This document shows, one piece after another, positions 14,948-23,662 of a stretch of 64,000 nt of DNA (position 1 is the stretch's first letter; each line of letters opens with the position of its first letter). The DNA comes from Sinohyriopsis cumingii (taxonomy: Eukaryota; Mollusca; Bivalvia; Unionida; Unionidae), in contig CM068838.1 of NCBI GenBank assembly GCA_028554795.2, forward strand, positions 129,119,428 to 129,183,427, given 5' to 3'. A program made the translations under genes and the position numbers. Under the pieces are notes generated by a model. That model had not been told where the DNA came from, made no database searches, and was given only the letters and a program-made list of their open reading frames with translations.

Positions 14948-15474
14948 CTAAATCAATCCCGTCTCTACCAAAACTTCAAAAGATATCACCTGAAATTCCT
15001 CGGCCTGGTCATTGCCGACACATCCAGAGCTGTCATAGATGTCTGCCCTGTTTCCCCTTGAGATGCCTCTTCCGGTAATATTGCCGACTGATCTGTCGAA
15101 GACAAATCTGCCTCCATTGTCCAGGCTGTCCCACTGTCTGCCCATATGAAAGAAGTCCCAGTTTCCAAAGTTTATGGAGCCATCCCAGTCTTGTTCCCCG
15201 AATTTGTATCTGAATATGCCTCGTCCGTAGTTGATGTTTGCCCTGTTTCCGCTCGTCCATTGATATTCCCGACTGATCTGTCTGAGACAAAGCTACCACC
15301 ATTACTCAGGCGGCCCCCATTCCCAAAGTCTACGTTTCCTGAGTTTCTGGAGCCATACAAGCCTTGTCCTCCAGATCCGTCTCTGAATATGCCCGGTCCA
15401 TGTCGAATAGGTCTTGGAAAAGCGCAGACTAAGACAGCAAGGCCCGGTAACAATGTAATGGCAATGAGGGTCAT
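14948..15474 (-). pseudogene. Putative secreted Gly/Ser/Asn-rich repeat protein, frame-broken
   Basis: From an ATG at 15474 the minus strand encodes a short hydrophobic segment (MTLIAITLLPGLAVLVCAFP) with the look of a signal peptide. It is followed by Gly/Asn/Ser-rich sequence with a repeated NGG..(F/V)..DRSVGNI.GR block. The frame stops at 15172, and a third copy of the block continues in another frame to 14948. This could be one gene with a frameshift, or an exon with undetected splicing. A secreted structural or matrix protein is possible, but no family is recognised. An upstream ATG at 15516 is an alternative start. Confidence 0.35.
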
Positions 15475-16179
15475 CTCTGTGTGTAAATGTGCGTGGAACA
15501 GCATAAGGAAACACAATATGCTATCTCCAATTGTCTTGTGTATATCAGACTAGAACTTGCCATACACCTTTTATTGAGAAATTGAGCTCAACGACATGGA
15601 AATCCAAACGTTTGCATTCTTGAGAAAGACCTTGGTGAAGTTTTCGGCGTATCTTGATGTCAGATTTAATCAGATTAAACTTTAGACATTTTCACCGGAG
15701 AAATCCTGTATGCCTTCTGCAACATAAACGTTTTGCATTAGAATGTATCAATATATTTGTATTTGTGGTGCGAATGTAAGGCGAACTTTCGCCCGTTACA
15801 CAAAGTCAACATCCGTAGCGTGTTTTCAATGTTACATGCCTACTACACTTGGGAATGATGGTCCATAATACTATTTTCGAGAAATAATTTTTGCTTCCAT
15901 GATTGTTGTCTATTTTCTATTTCATAAGTTGGATTTAGTTAATTTCAATCCTTAAAGAATAAAAATGATAGAATGAAGGTTGGAAAGGTGCAATATGTAT
16001 GTATGTATGTATGTATGTAAACCTAAACAAAGTCGTTCGTCCCTATTAAATAGTCATAAACACTTTAAAGATATAGTAGATGAAATATCTGTGCCCTTGT
16101 AAATATTAATCAACAAATTCAGGGAGACCAGTAACCTCTAAGCAGAGTGAAACCTAACATGTGTCATGCCGATTTATGA

Positions 16180-17480
16180 GTAAGGAAACAAAGTGCTATC
16201 GTCTTTTTTATAGGCCAATCAATTTCTCTAACGAAGAAACTTCAGAATAATTTATTTCGTTTTGCTGGAAAATGACTTAATTAGTAGCGCATATTTCCTG
16301 CAGGCTATTCCACAAATCGCAAATTAAATTCAACTTTTCCCCAACATATTTTTCTGTTGATATGAATAAAATCACGTGTTCTACGTTCCTTGATATCAGT
16401 AAAGGTTTTGATAGACTATTTGTTAAATGGCTACTTTATAAGTTTGGAAATGTGTATTTTCATTGTTCGAAAGCTACCTATCAAGCCACTATCAGAACGT
16501 TTTCGATCGGACTTCAGTATCAGCAAAATATCAAGTGACTGCTAGGGTTGCTAAACGCTCCGTGCTAGGGTCTTTGCTATTACGTTTTTATGTCAGCTAT
16601 ATAACATACAACATCAACTCGATTTCCACTACTATTTCTTGATGATACTTCTCTTGCGATTCCATTATGGACCCTTTATAATCACTAATAATTTAAAACT
16701 GGTCTTGAAAAACTAAATGCATGGACTAAAGATCCTTGTTACCTTGAGCACGTCGTAAACAGAGATTTTATTAATCGCATACAAAAGCTTACGGACATTC
16801 CTACCGGAAGTTCACTTTGACTTTAGATATCTACTTCCTATTAAAAATCATAAACAATTTGTGTTAACATCCGCTGATGTTCATGACAGTTGTTTATTCA
16901 GAAACTCTTTGGTAATCTCTTGCACAAGGGAGGAGGAGGAAGAAGAGGATATGTATATTGTATTTTATTATAAATACACAAGTACCTATATAAAGAGACA
17001 TTTTGCCACAAAGGAAATAGAAGACATCTCATTATCTACTAAATAACTACCAAAGCATCACGCTCATTATTATCGGACATCATTTTTTTAAAGATGTTTT
17101 TTCTCCCTTGTATGACTGTCGTTGGGATTCTCTCCCTGAAGATATCCGAAATCTCCCAATCCTTTTTTAAATCATTGAAAAATATTGATCTTATTCAACT
17201 GACCGACCTATTACCTGATTACGATATTGTCAAAGGTTACCTTAATAACCCATATAGTAAAGTTAGATAGTCATGTAGTTCCCTCAAATCTGATTTTTAA
17301 AGAAGGAAAGCAGTTAACTCGCATATCTGTGTTTATGGGTATGACGAGGAAGATGCTGAGAACATTTTGTATGTTGCCCCTTATTTTATACCAGAAATTA
17401 CTTCACTGTATAGTATGAGACACACGTTGTGTAACCCCGAGTTTAGCACTAAAAAGTGTTGTCGAAATGAGAAAATACAC
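16180..17480 (+). pseudogene. LINE relic with reverse transcriptase motifs
   Basis: Scattered plus-strand frames keep landmarks of a non-LTR reverse transcriptase. Around 16390 there is a FLDISKGFDRL segment, then FLDDTSLAI near 16640 (the position of the catalytic F/YADD motif, here with Leu replacing Ala). Further on come SLPEDIRNLP near 17130 and a C-terminal segment typical of the end of such ORFs. Frames change repeatedly and stops intervene, so the copy is inactive. Confidence 0.65.
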
Positions 17481-17620
17481 AAATTCAGTAATACTTCTAA
17501 ATGTTCAGAAATATATGAGCGAAACTGAACGATTTTGCTACGTAGAATTATATTCTAAGTAACAAATTTGTAAATATACGAAATGGACAAACTGACTCTA
17601 ATTAGTGCAATATCTTCGCT

Positions 17621-17631
17621 CTCTCTCTCTC

Positions 17632-17677
<46 letters not shown>
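17621..17677. repeat. (CT)n microsatellite
   Basis: CT dinucleotide run with one CCCT interruption. Confidence 0.95.
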
Positions 17678-17681
<4 letters not shown>

Positions 17682-18129
17682 ACTATTTGTATAATTAAGT
17701 ACATGCCTATATTTATTCCCTATACTTTGAAATGTTTCCTGCCCTTTTATATACGAAATGTTTTATTATTATGTGTTGTTTTTTTTTTTGTATTTTTTGT
17801 TTTGTTTAAATCTTTGTATCATTTATTTTATTTTTGGGAATAAACACAGATAAGTTAATCATCTCGTCTCCAATTACATATTGTTTATCAAAACAATAGT
17901 AACATATATTTGAAACAATTCTTATATCTTCCTTCAGGAGATCATGAGGGACTGTCTTTGACACTGAGTTTAAAATGGAAAATACAGATTTTGGTCCGTG
18001 TTTCATGCTGGATTTTTGATCAAAAATGAAAGAAAGTTTGTGTAGTTATGTAATAAAAGGTTGAGGTACTTATAACTGCTAAATAACGTTGCTGGCATGT
18101 GTACTGTGGTGAGGTAGAAGGGTATAAAT

Positions 18130-18135
18130 CACGCA
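18130..18135. repeat. Target site duplication of element 1, left copy
   Basis: CACGCA lies immediately outside the left terminal repeat and is repeated exactly at 38216-38221. Polintons typically create 6-bp duplications, so length and position both fit. Confidence 0.95.
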
Positions 18136-18452
18136 AGTAGTGAATAGGGATACCCTACGGACAATGGGAATTAGCATTACAGAACCCCTTGGGACAATCT
18201 ACGGACAATGGAAATTTAACATGGCGAAAAATCGTGGGACAATCTACGGACAAGGGGAATTTAACATGGGAATAAATCGTGGGACAATCTACGGACAAGG
18301 GGAATTTAACATGGGAATAAATCGTGGGACAATCTACGGACAAGGGGAATTTAACATGGGATTTTTTAAAATTTTTAAAAAAAGGGGTAGGCAATTCAAA
18401 GACTATCTCTTTTCGAGAAATATGGCTGGCCCTGAAAAGGGCCTTTGGGTTT
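18136..18452 (+). repeat. Left terminal inverted repeat of element 1
   Basis: It begins AGTAGTGAATAGGG and matches the reverse complement of 37850-38215. Inside are direct repeats of a 45-bp unit (containing ACGGACAAGGGGAATTTAAC): a variant first unit plus three copies here, against four at the right end. That accounts for most of the length difference. The inner edge carries a histone-type stem-loop. A long open frame runs through the 45-bp repeats because 45 is divisible by three. I do not call it a gene. Confidence 0.93.
18428..18443 (-). terminator. Histone-type 3' stem-loop, left terminal repeat
   Basis: On the minus strand this reads GGCCCTTTTCAGGGCC, a 6-bp stem with a TTTC loop. It is preceded by ACCCAAA and followed by a purine-rich CGAAAAGAGATAG element about 12 nt downstream. 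This matches the layout of metazoan replication-dependent histone 3' ends (stem-loop for SLBP, then a histone downstream element pairing with U7 snRNA). It lies about 30 nt after the stop codon of the 18475-18738 frame. Confidence 0.85.
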
Positions 18453-18474
18453 TCTTCTTCTTCTTCTTCTTCTT

Positions 18475-18738
18475 CTAATTTCTTCTTTTCCTCCACCAAC
18501 TTCTTATTTTATCTCCTACACTCTTCTTCTCTTTCTTTTTTTTCTTCTCCTCCTCCTCTTCTTTCTTCTTCTCTTCCTCCTCTTCTTTCTTCCTCTTTTC
18601 ATTTTCTTCTTCTTTTTCAATTTTTTCATTCCATTCTCTCATCCTTATCCTTTCCTCTTCATCCTCCTTTTCCTCCTTTATTTCTTTTAACAGATCACTG
18701 ATGATTACCTTCATTTTTCGTAAATTGTTTATCTCCAT
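18475..18738 (-). CDS. Charged coiled-coil protein of the left-end gene family
   Basis: About 87 residues from an ATG at 18738. A short hydrophobic/charged helix (INNLRKMKVIISDLL) leads into a long Glu/Lys/Arg run likely to form a helix or coiled coil, ending KIRSWWRKRRN. The N-terminal part resembles the middle of the product at 20114-20482 (MENVRMLKITEDLIEEL), so the two are probably paralogues. The matching N-terminal part lies in another frame directly upstream (18741-18863). This is therefore either the second cistron of a pair or the 3' half of a frameshifted gene. The function is unknown. A histone-type stem-loop follows. Confidence 0.6.
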   Translation of the reverse strand: MEINNLRKMKVIISDLLKEIKEEKEDEEERIRMREWNEKIEKEEENEKRKKEEEEEKKKEEEEEKKKKKEKKSVGDKIRSWWRKRRN

Positions 18739-18740
18739 CT

Positions 18741-18863
18741 TCACTCTATGGGACTATATGAGTAGTGATCCTCGTTTAGGTTAACCAACATTTGCTCAAA
18801 CATTCCTAAATTGTCCATGACGTTTTGCAATTTTTCCATTTTGTTAAGGTGGTTTGAAGCCAT
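18741..18863 (-). CDS. Small 40-residue frame, 5' half of the left-end gene
   Basis: It opens at an ATG at 18863, close downstream of a TATA-like box (18914-18919) and the shared left-end promoter module, and stops at 18741. The product (MASNHLNKMEKLQNVMDNLG and onward) is helical and acidic. It occupies the position of the N-terminus of the neighbouring paralogue at 20114-20482. The next frame starts three bases after the stop, so a frameshift that split an ancestral gene is the simplest explanation. A functional bicistron cannot be excluded. Confidence 0.45.
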   Translation of the reverse strand: MASNHLNKMEKLQNVMDNLGMFEQMLVNLNEDHYSYSPIE

Positions 18864-18911
18864 CTTCTTTTTTATTCTTTGCAGAATGGTTTGAACCACG
18901 AATACTGTGGG

Positions 18912-18951
18912 TTCTTATACAAAAAGCGCGGACGTGATGGAAAACATCCCC
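18912..18951 (-). promoter_or_regulatory. Left-end promoter module, copy 1
   Basis: On the minus strand the order is GGGGATGTTTT, CATCACGTCCGCGCTTTTTG, then TATAAG. The same arrangement (GATGTTTT, an ACGTCCGCGCTTT core, and a TATA box 4-5 nt later) precedes the genes at 19295-19636 and 20114-20482. A partial second copy of the core lies upstream at 18994-19019. I infer a shared transcription-factor site next to the core promoter. Confidence 0.7.
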
Positions 18952-19249
18952 TAAAACATAAAATGGATCTTACCTATATCATAACCTAACAACGTGCGGA
19001 CGTGAAGGAAAACATCCCCACTTTTCTCATTTCATATAATCAAACCCTAACTATACTCTCCACATACTCTAAGAAACAATAAAGAAACCCATAATCTACT
19101 ATTCACACCAACCTACTTCATCATTTACAAACACAAACTCACAAACACATACACTTCCACTATTAATAAAGAGTTAGTGTTTATTTTCACACTACTCTAC
19201 CTACACACATTGGCAAATCGATAGTTATTTCTTTTCTAGAGTATTGGGT

Positions 19250-19265
19250 AGCCCTGAAAAGGGCT
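19250..19265 (-). terminator. Histone-type 3' stem-loop 2
   Basis: The minus strand reads AGCCCTTTTCAGGGCT (6-bp stem, TTTC loop), then ACCCA and a purine element AGAAAAGAAATAA. It starts about 29 nt after the stop codon of the 19295-19636 gene. The first stem pair is A-T instead of G-C. Flanks match histone genes. Confidence 0.82.
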
Positions 19266-19294
19266 GTTTTGTTTGGAACTTCATGGGCACCTGG

Positions 19295-19636
19295 TTAATG
19301 GTGGCACCTTCCAGGCCTGGCGCCACATACACATCTTATCCCCCAGTTACTTTTTACCTTTTTGGGGGAGAGAGCAGAGGCAGGATATGTCGCTTCAGAA
19401 TCCCAATTTTCACTCTCTGGGATTTTGAAATTTCTTCTCTCCTTTTCCTCCTCCTCTTCTTTGTTTCTTCTTTCCTCTTTATATCTTCTTTCTTCTTCTT
19501 CTTCTTTTTTTCTTCTTTCCTCCTCTCTTATCCTTCCCTCCTCGACAATGGCTTCCGCGGCCAGTTCATTTAATATGCGCCTGGCATATTCCAGATGCAC
19601 ATGAAGCTCCAACAGTTTCTCAAGTCTCGTGTTCAT
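19295..19636 (-). CDS. Glu/Arg-rich coiled-coil protein, left-end family
   Basis: 113 residues from an ATG at 19636, about 50 nt downstream of a TATAAAT box in the shared promoter module. The N-terminus (MNTRLEKLLELHVHLEYARR) is a predicted helix, followed by a Glu/Arg/Lys-rich stretch. The C-terminus has several Cys and His (CVCGARPGRCHH). Layout and 3' flank match the next gene upstream, and the two intergenic regions are also similar. This points to a tandem duplication of a roughly 0.8-kb gene module. The function is unknown. It is probably expressed under the histone-like 3' signal at 19250. Confidence 0.6.
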   Translation of the reverse strand: MNTRLEKLLELHVHLEYARRILNELAAEAIVEEGRIREEERRKKEEEEERRYKEERRNKEEEEEKERRNFKIPESENWDSEATYPASALSPKKVKSNWGIRCVCGARPGRCHH

Positions 19637-19687
19637 ATTTGGTGTTGATCAATCAACAAGGGTAGCTGGACTGCCGAACGAGTTTCA

Positions 19688-19726
19688 ATTTATACTGAAA
19701 GCGCGGACGTGAACTAAAACATCCCC
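19688..19726 (-). promoter_or_regulatory. Left-end promoter module, copy 2
   Basis: The minus strand carries GGGGATGTTTT, then TCACGTCCGCGCTTTC, then a TATAAAT box, about 50 bases before the ATG at 19636. A weaker repeat of the core (CGCGCGGACC on the plus strand) lies at 19778-19803. Confidence 0.72.
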
Positions 19727-20069
19727 TAAAAACATAAAATCCATCTTACCTAGATCATGACCTAAAAACAACAACAACGCGCGGACCTAAAAGAAACACT
19801 CGCTCACGTTTTTATGCTACCCATCACTTCAATTGACTATCCACATACGCAAGGCAATCCAATCTAACCCCAAATATACACCTCAAGCACCCCCCAAAAA
19901 ACAAACAAACATCATTTTAATCTACTATACACATCAATCTATTTTTTCACTTACTAACACACAAACACATACACTCTCACTATCAATGAAGAGTTAGTGT
20001 TTATTTTCACACTACTCTACCTACACACATTGGCAAATGGATCATTACTTCTTTTCTAGAGTATTGGGT

Positions 20070-20085
20070 AGCCCTGAAAAGGGCT
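20070..20085 (-). terminator. Histone-type 3' stem-loop 3
   Basis: The same AGCCCTTTTCAGGGCT stem-loop, ACCCA flank and AGAAAAGAAGTAA purine element as at 19250, placed 28 nt after the stop codon of the 20114-20482 gene. Confidence 0.82.
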
Positions 20086-20113
20086 GTTTTTTGTTTTGCT
20101 ATGGCATTCTTTT

Positions 20114-20238
20114 TTAGTTTCTAAGAATGCGATGTCCTCTGAGGATAGACTTTCTGGCAATAGGTCTGCTTCTTCGGAAAGAGAAGAAGAACTCTTTGGT
20201 GTCGATACGGCAATCGACAAAGCCTCTGTCAGGTTCAG

Positions 20239-20271
<33 letters not shown>

Positions 20272-20482
20272 CTTGTTGTTGCTGCTGTTTTTGAAGTCTG
20301 TACTTCTCTGTCCATTCTTCTTTTTCCCTGTTCACTTCTTCTCTGAAGAGCTCTTCTATTAGGTCTTCAGTGATTTTTAACATTCTCACATTCTCCATTT
20401 CTTCTGGCTTCGGTATCAGACTGTGTCTGACCCTATGCAAATTCACGTAGGCTTCGTTGAGCTTAGCTAGTTTGGAGCACAT
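20114..20482 (-). CDS. Gln-rich coiled-coil protein, left-end family
   Basis: 122 residues from the ATG at 20482. The frame is open further upstream to 20602, but that part covers the TATA box at about 20536-20541 and the promoter module, so the internal ATG is the likely start. The N-terminus is helical (MCSKLAKLNEAYVNLHRVRH). A middle block resembles the 18475-18738 protein, then comes a polyglutamine tract and a basic C-terminus (FSFRRSRPIARKSILRGHR) that could bind nucleic acid or act in nuclear import. The function is unknown. A histone-type stem-loop follows the stop. Confidence 0.65.
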
Positions 20483-20534
20483 CTTCTTAGGAGGATGAGT
20501 CGACAATGGATGGTTAGACTGGAAACAACCCCGG

Positions 20535-20575
20535 TTATTATAGTGAAAGCGCGGACGTGAAGGAAAACATCCCCC
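20535..20575 (-). promoter_or_regulatory. Left-end promoter module, copy 3
   Basis: On the minus strand: GGGGGATGTTTTCCTTCACG, then TCCGCGCTTTCAC, then TATAATAA. The spacing and order are the same as in copies 1 and 2. Confidence 0.72.
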
Positions 20576-20691
20576 ACACGGTTTTCGAGCCGCAACGTTC
20601 ATGAGAGGGATAGTAAGAAATGAAAGAGCATCAATCCAATATTCTTATAGCTAAACTAACCACAAAGGCATTTTTTTCAAAACACAACATT

Positions 20692-20697
20692 TTTATT
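20692..20697 (-). terminator. Poly(A) signal for the late-gene block
   Basis: AATAAA on the minus strand about 115 nt beyond the protease stop. Structural genes therefore appear to end in ordinary polyadenylation, in contrast to the histone-type ends of the terminal genes. Confidence 0.55.
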
Positions 20698-20812
20698 CAA
20701 AAATCACTTAACACTAAACAACAACAACTCTAACATTTTTTAACATTAATCCAACACTATAACATCTAACAATTTTTTTCAAATCACAAACATTTTTTTC
20801 TTCAAATACCAT

Positions 20813-21373
20813 CTACTTTAAACAAGGCTGACAACGTTGTGAATGAAATTGTGATTTCCACTGTTGGAAATCATTAGGCCATTGATGGACACTACGTTTC
20901 CTAGCTTGAGACAAAAGATAAGCATAATGGTCACAAAACCATCGATCTACTTTCACATCGTTTCTAGCAGAAGAACGAGGATCAAAATGAGTCACTAAAT
21001 GTTCTAAGGAATAGCCCAGGCTGCGATGATGCAGAAAATACACACAGTACTGTCCACACACCAAGGAATCTGTGCCTTGTAATTTCACGTTATTGAATCG
21101 GGTGGTTTGAGCATTTCTTCTCATATAGTCGATGATATCGTCTTCCAAAGGGGGCAATCCGTACGAATCGAAATATTCCACACATCCTTCTTGAGGAAAG
21201 TAGACGGCTACCCAGTGGGTTCCTGGGAGATGACTTTCGTCCGTGTTGATCACGTAAGCTTGATGGTCTTTAGGTTTGCGATGAGGGAGTTCATCTTTAG
21301 CACAGACGACAGGATTCCAAGAAGCCGTATACGAACTATGGTTCAAAAGGTAATAAAGTTCCCAGGTATCCAT
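20813..21373 (-). CDS. Adenovirus-type maturation cysteine protease
   Basis: 186 residues. The fold landmarks of adenain/Ulp1-like Polinton proteases are present: the catalytic His in GTHWVAVYF, the acidic residue in EYFDSYGLPP, and the nucleophile Cys in LVCGQYCVYFL. Members of this family cut capsid and core precursors during virion maturation. The gene is the most 3' member of the minus-strand structural block, just after the 167-residue zinc-binding-like protein. All three catalytic positions are intact and the length is normal for the family. Confidence 0.93.
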   Translation of the reverse strand: MDTWELYYLLNHSSYTASWNPVVCAKDELPHRKPKDHQAYVINTDESHLPGTHWVAVYFPQEGCVEYFDSYGLPPLEDDIIDYMRRNAQTTRFNNVKLQGTDSLVCGQYCVYFLHHRSLGYSLEHLVTHFDPRSSARNDVKVDRWFCDHYAYLLSQARKRSVHQWPNDFQQWKSQFHSQRCQPCLK

Positions 21374-21394
21374 TGATTTGTGTTTTTTTCTTCT

Positions 21395-21898
21395 TCACAG
21401 GTAATAATAAGTCGTCAATTCGATCCTGACTTTTTGCTTGAAAATGTCTGACGAATAAACGGTTATTCGTTCTGTTTCCTCACTCTGATTCAGGAGAGCT
21501 TCGATACGATGGATCTCTTGAGTGGTTAATGGTGGACAAGAATGTTCACGCAAGTCTTTATACCACTGGTGCAACACGTCTTTGTTTGAGATGAGACTCC
21601 AAGCTTCGTCCAGATACTCGTCCAATTTTTCTTCTTGACTCAACATCAGGCATTTATCGTGTTGAATTTGACTGGGATGATCGTTTTGACATCCATAACA
21701 ATTTTTCTTGATCAATTCCGTCATTTTGTCGACCAAGTGTTTGGCAAAACAGGAGACTAAATGGGCTTCTTGTTCTGGCCATCTCGACTTCATCATGACA
21801 ATTTCTTCGTCTTTGTCTTGGGATTCTCCTTCCACGGTCTCCTCACATTTCATGTCCAAAGTTTCTTCACTAGGTAAAGAGGGATAACAGTCTTCCAT
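21395..21898 (-). CDS. Hypothetical protein with Cys/His cluster
   Basis: 167 residues from an ATG at 21898. An acidic N-terminus is followed by a cluster CYGCQNDHPSQIQHDKC (about residues 69-85) with Cys/His spacing suitable for binding a metal. The C-terminal part is helical. I recognise this as a protein type that recurs beside the protease and capsid genes in Polintons, but its role is not known to me. It ends 22 bases before the protease start and follows the major capsid gene by 5 bases, so the three are probably coordinately expressed. Confidence 0.7.
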   Translation of the reverse strand: MEDCYPSLPSEETLDMKCEETVEGESQDKDEEIVMMKSRWPEQEAHLVSCFAKHLVDKMTELIKKNCYGCQNDHPSQIQHDKCLMLSQEEKLDEYLDEAWSLISNKDVLHQWYKDLREHSCPPLTTQEIHRIEALLNQSEETERITVYSSDIFKQKVRIELTTYYYL

Positions 21899-21903
21899 GG
21901 CTT

Positions 21904-23229
21904 CTAGTAATCTAGAATGACTTCTCTCAAACTGTTGATTTCTATCGTATTGTCAAATTCTGCATACAAGATCACGTTCAACGTTGGATCAGCAGGGTCT
22001 CGATTTGCAAACTGAATTTCCACACGAATCTGGCCAGATTTTATAGGGTGGAAATGTCCCTCGTCGCTGCCTTGGTCTGGAGTGAAATCGAAAGCCCACA
22101 AAGCGTAGCCTCCTGCATAATCTTCGTACGTAATACCGTGACTGGTATTGGTTCCTAACTGTCCGGTGGCTTCGTACAGGGACAAGTACGATCTCAAGTA
22201 ATTGTTCTGGGCAAAGTTAGGCTCAAAGGGTCGTGTACACAAGGTCTTGCCGTCACGACTGACTTCGATTTTGGACACGCTAGAGTGTCGAAACTCAAAA
22301 GGATTTTCGTTGTGAAGTCCATTGAAAGCTGAATTCCTGACGATACCAACGATCAAACGCTTGGGTAACTGTCCTTGGAACAGATGATCTTCGATCATGG
22401 ATCGCTGTCCAACAGGAATGGTGAACGTTTTCACTTCCACACGTCGTATGGGATACTTGGCGGTCGTTCTGCTCAACGTCTGACTGATGTCGTTTCCCAC
22501 TTTAGGTAACACTTCCACACGGAGTACGTAAAGTCTGGCTTCTTGGATAACAGTTTTGTATTCGTTGGCATGGGCCATCAAATGGAAAGCGGCAGTGCTA
22601 CGATTCAGTCTCAGGCGAATATCAACTCCGTTCAGTAAATACTTTTCTTGTAACCACATGTCCAAATGCAAACGATCCATCAGTTCTAAACTACGTCCTT
22701 GCAAAATTTTAGTTCTACGTGTGTTAAACCCCACATTGTGAGGATTGTCATCTTCTGTCAGGGCTGTGTCGCTAAACGTGCCTGCACCTGCCGTGTCAGG
22801 TTTCCATACCACGCAAGCATCCAGATGAGTATTCTTGGCTTCTTTTCCGTACGTCAAGAGATTTTCCAAGTAGGCACGATATGGGTAAGTATCCATGCTG
22901 CTGCTGACCAGTTTGTTATTTAAGTACAAGTCCACTTCGCTGAACAAGGAATGCATGAAATTGTTGACGGGCGCTACCCTATCATTGGCTCCAGGATTGG
23001 TGTTGTCAGTTTTGATCACTTTGACTTTCAAATACAGGTAACTGCTATTCAGATCGATGTAATCTTCGGGTTGTCCTTTGATTTCGAACTCGATGGGAGC
23101 GGAATCCGTCAAAGAGGAGACGGGATGAAATTCCACCCACTGGGATTCTTGCATCGTCATCATGGTGGGGGGCATGGCAAACATATCCAGTTCCGTCTTG
23201 GAACAAGCACATGACTCTCGGTGCATCAT
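21904..23229 (-). CDS. Major capsid protein, double jelly-roll
   Basis: 441 residues. The N-terminal region includes PIEFEIKGQPEDYIDLNSSY, and about residues 90-125 include LFSEVDLYLNNKLVSSS and YPYRAYLENLLTYG. These are hallmarks of the conserved Polinton protein identified as the double-jelly-roll major capsid protein. Family knowledge: trimers form the pseudo-hexameric capsomers of an icosahedral shell. The frame is complete, in the structural block between the core-like protein (23242-23655) and the Cys/His protein, with the minor capsid and protease genes nearby. Length agrees with family members. Confidence 0.92.
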   Translation of the reverse strand: MMHRESCACSKTELDMFAMPPTMMTMQESQWVEFHPVSSLTDSAPIEFEIKGQPEDYIDLNSSYLYLKVKVIKTDNTNPGANDRVAPVNNFMHSLFSEVDLYLNNKLVSSSMDTYPYRAYLENLLTYGKEAKNTHLDACVVWKPDTAGAGTFSDTALTEDDNPHNVGFNTRRTKILQGRSLELMDRLHLDMWLQEKYLLNGVDIRLRLNRSTAAFHLMAHANEYKTVIQEARLYVLRVEVLPKVGNDISQTLSRTTAKYPIRRVEVKTFTIPVGQRSMIEDHLFQGQLPKRLIVGIVRNSAFNGLHNENPFEFRHSSVSKIEVSRDGKTLCTRPFEPNFAQNNYLRSYLSLYEATGQLGTNTSHGITYEDYAGGYALWAFDFTPDQGSDEGHFHPIKSGQIRVEIQFANRDPADPTLNVILYAEFDNTIEINSLREVILDY

Positions 23230-23241
23230 TTTTTCTGTGTC

Positions 23242-23655
23242 TCAATAATCGAAAACGTCTAAGTCTCGAACGGTTCTTCTTTTCTTGGTTTTTCTAGCTT
23301 GAAGTCTGGTGAAAGGGTGTTTTCTTCGTCTCTTTCTGCCTTGTCCTTGCTGAATGCCTGACTCGGTAACGTGCAGGTCATTTATAGGTGTGTCTCGTCG
23401 GCCCAAAATGTCTTTACCCGTTTGCAGCAGGACATTTTTGCCTGCCCTCATGAAGGCTTCTTTAGGGTTTTGTTTGTCGATGATGACATTTTGGAGAAAT
23501 TCTTTGCCTTGCGTCAGTGCCGCATCTTTCAAGGCGTGCAATCCGCGTGTCACCATCGGTTTCAACACCGGGGCCACCGAACGAAAGGCCGATTTTAACA
23601 TGTCTCCTAAACCGTGTCCTCGCTGTCGTGCAACCCCTTGGTACACTGGATACAT
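23242..23655 (-). CDS. Basic amphipathic core or pVI-like protein
   Basis: 137 residues. The N-terminus GHGLGDMLKSAFRSVAPVLK is an amphipathic helix with the look of Polinton and adintovirus virion proteins compared with adenovirus pVI/pX. The C-terminus is very basic (KRRRKHPFTRLQARKTKKRR). It probably binds DNA or membranes inside the particle. It lies between the minor and major capsid genes, and a counterpart sits in the same position in element 2 (41884-42345), which also has a GDGLGDVI start. Functional assignment is by position and composition. Confidence 0.75.
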   Translation of the reverse strand: MYPVYQGVARQRGHGLGDMLKSAFRSVAPVLKPMVTRGLHALKDAALTQGKEFLQNVIIDKQNPKEAFMRAGKNVLLQTGKDILGRRDTPINDLHVTESGIQQGQGRKRRRKHPFTRLQARKTKKRRTVRDLDVFDY

Positions 23656-23662
23656 GACTTAC

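Noticed and set aside
18140-18478. Open frame with a 15-residue repeat through the terminal repeat
   Set aside because: It follows from a 45-bp DNA repeat divisible by three and appears in both repeats and on both strands.
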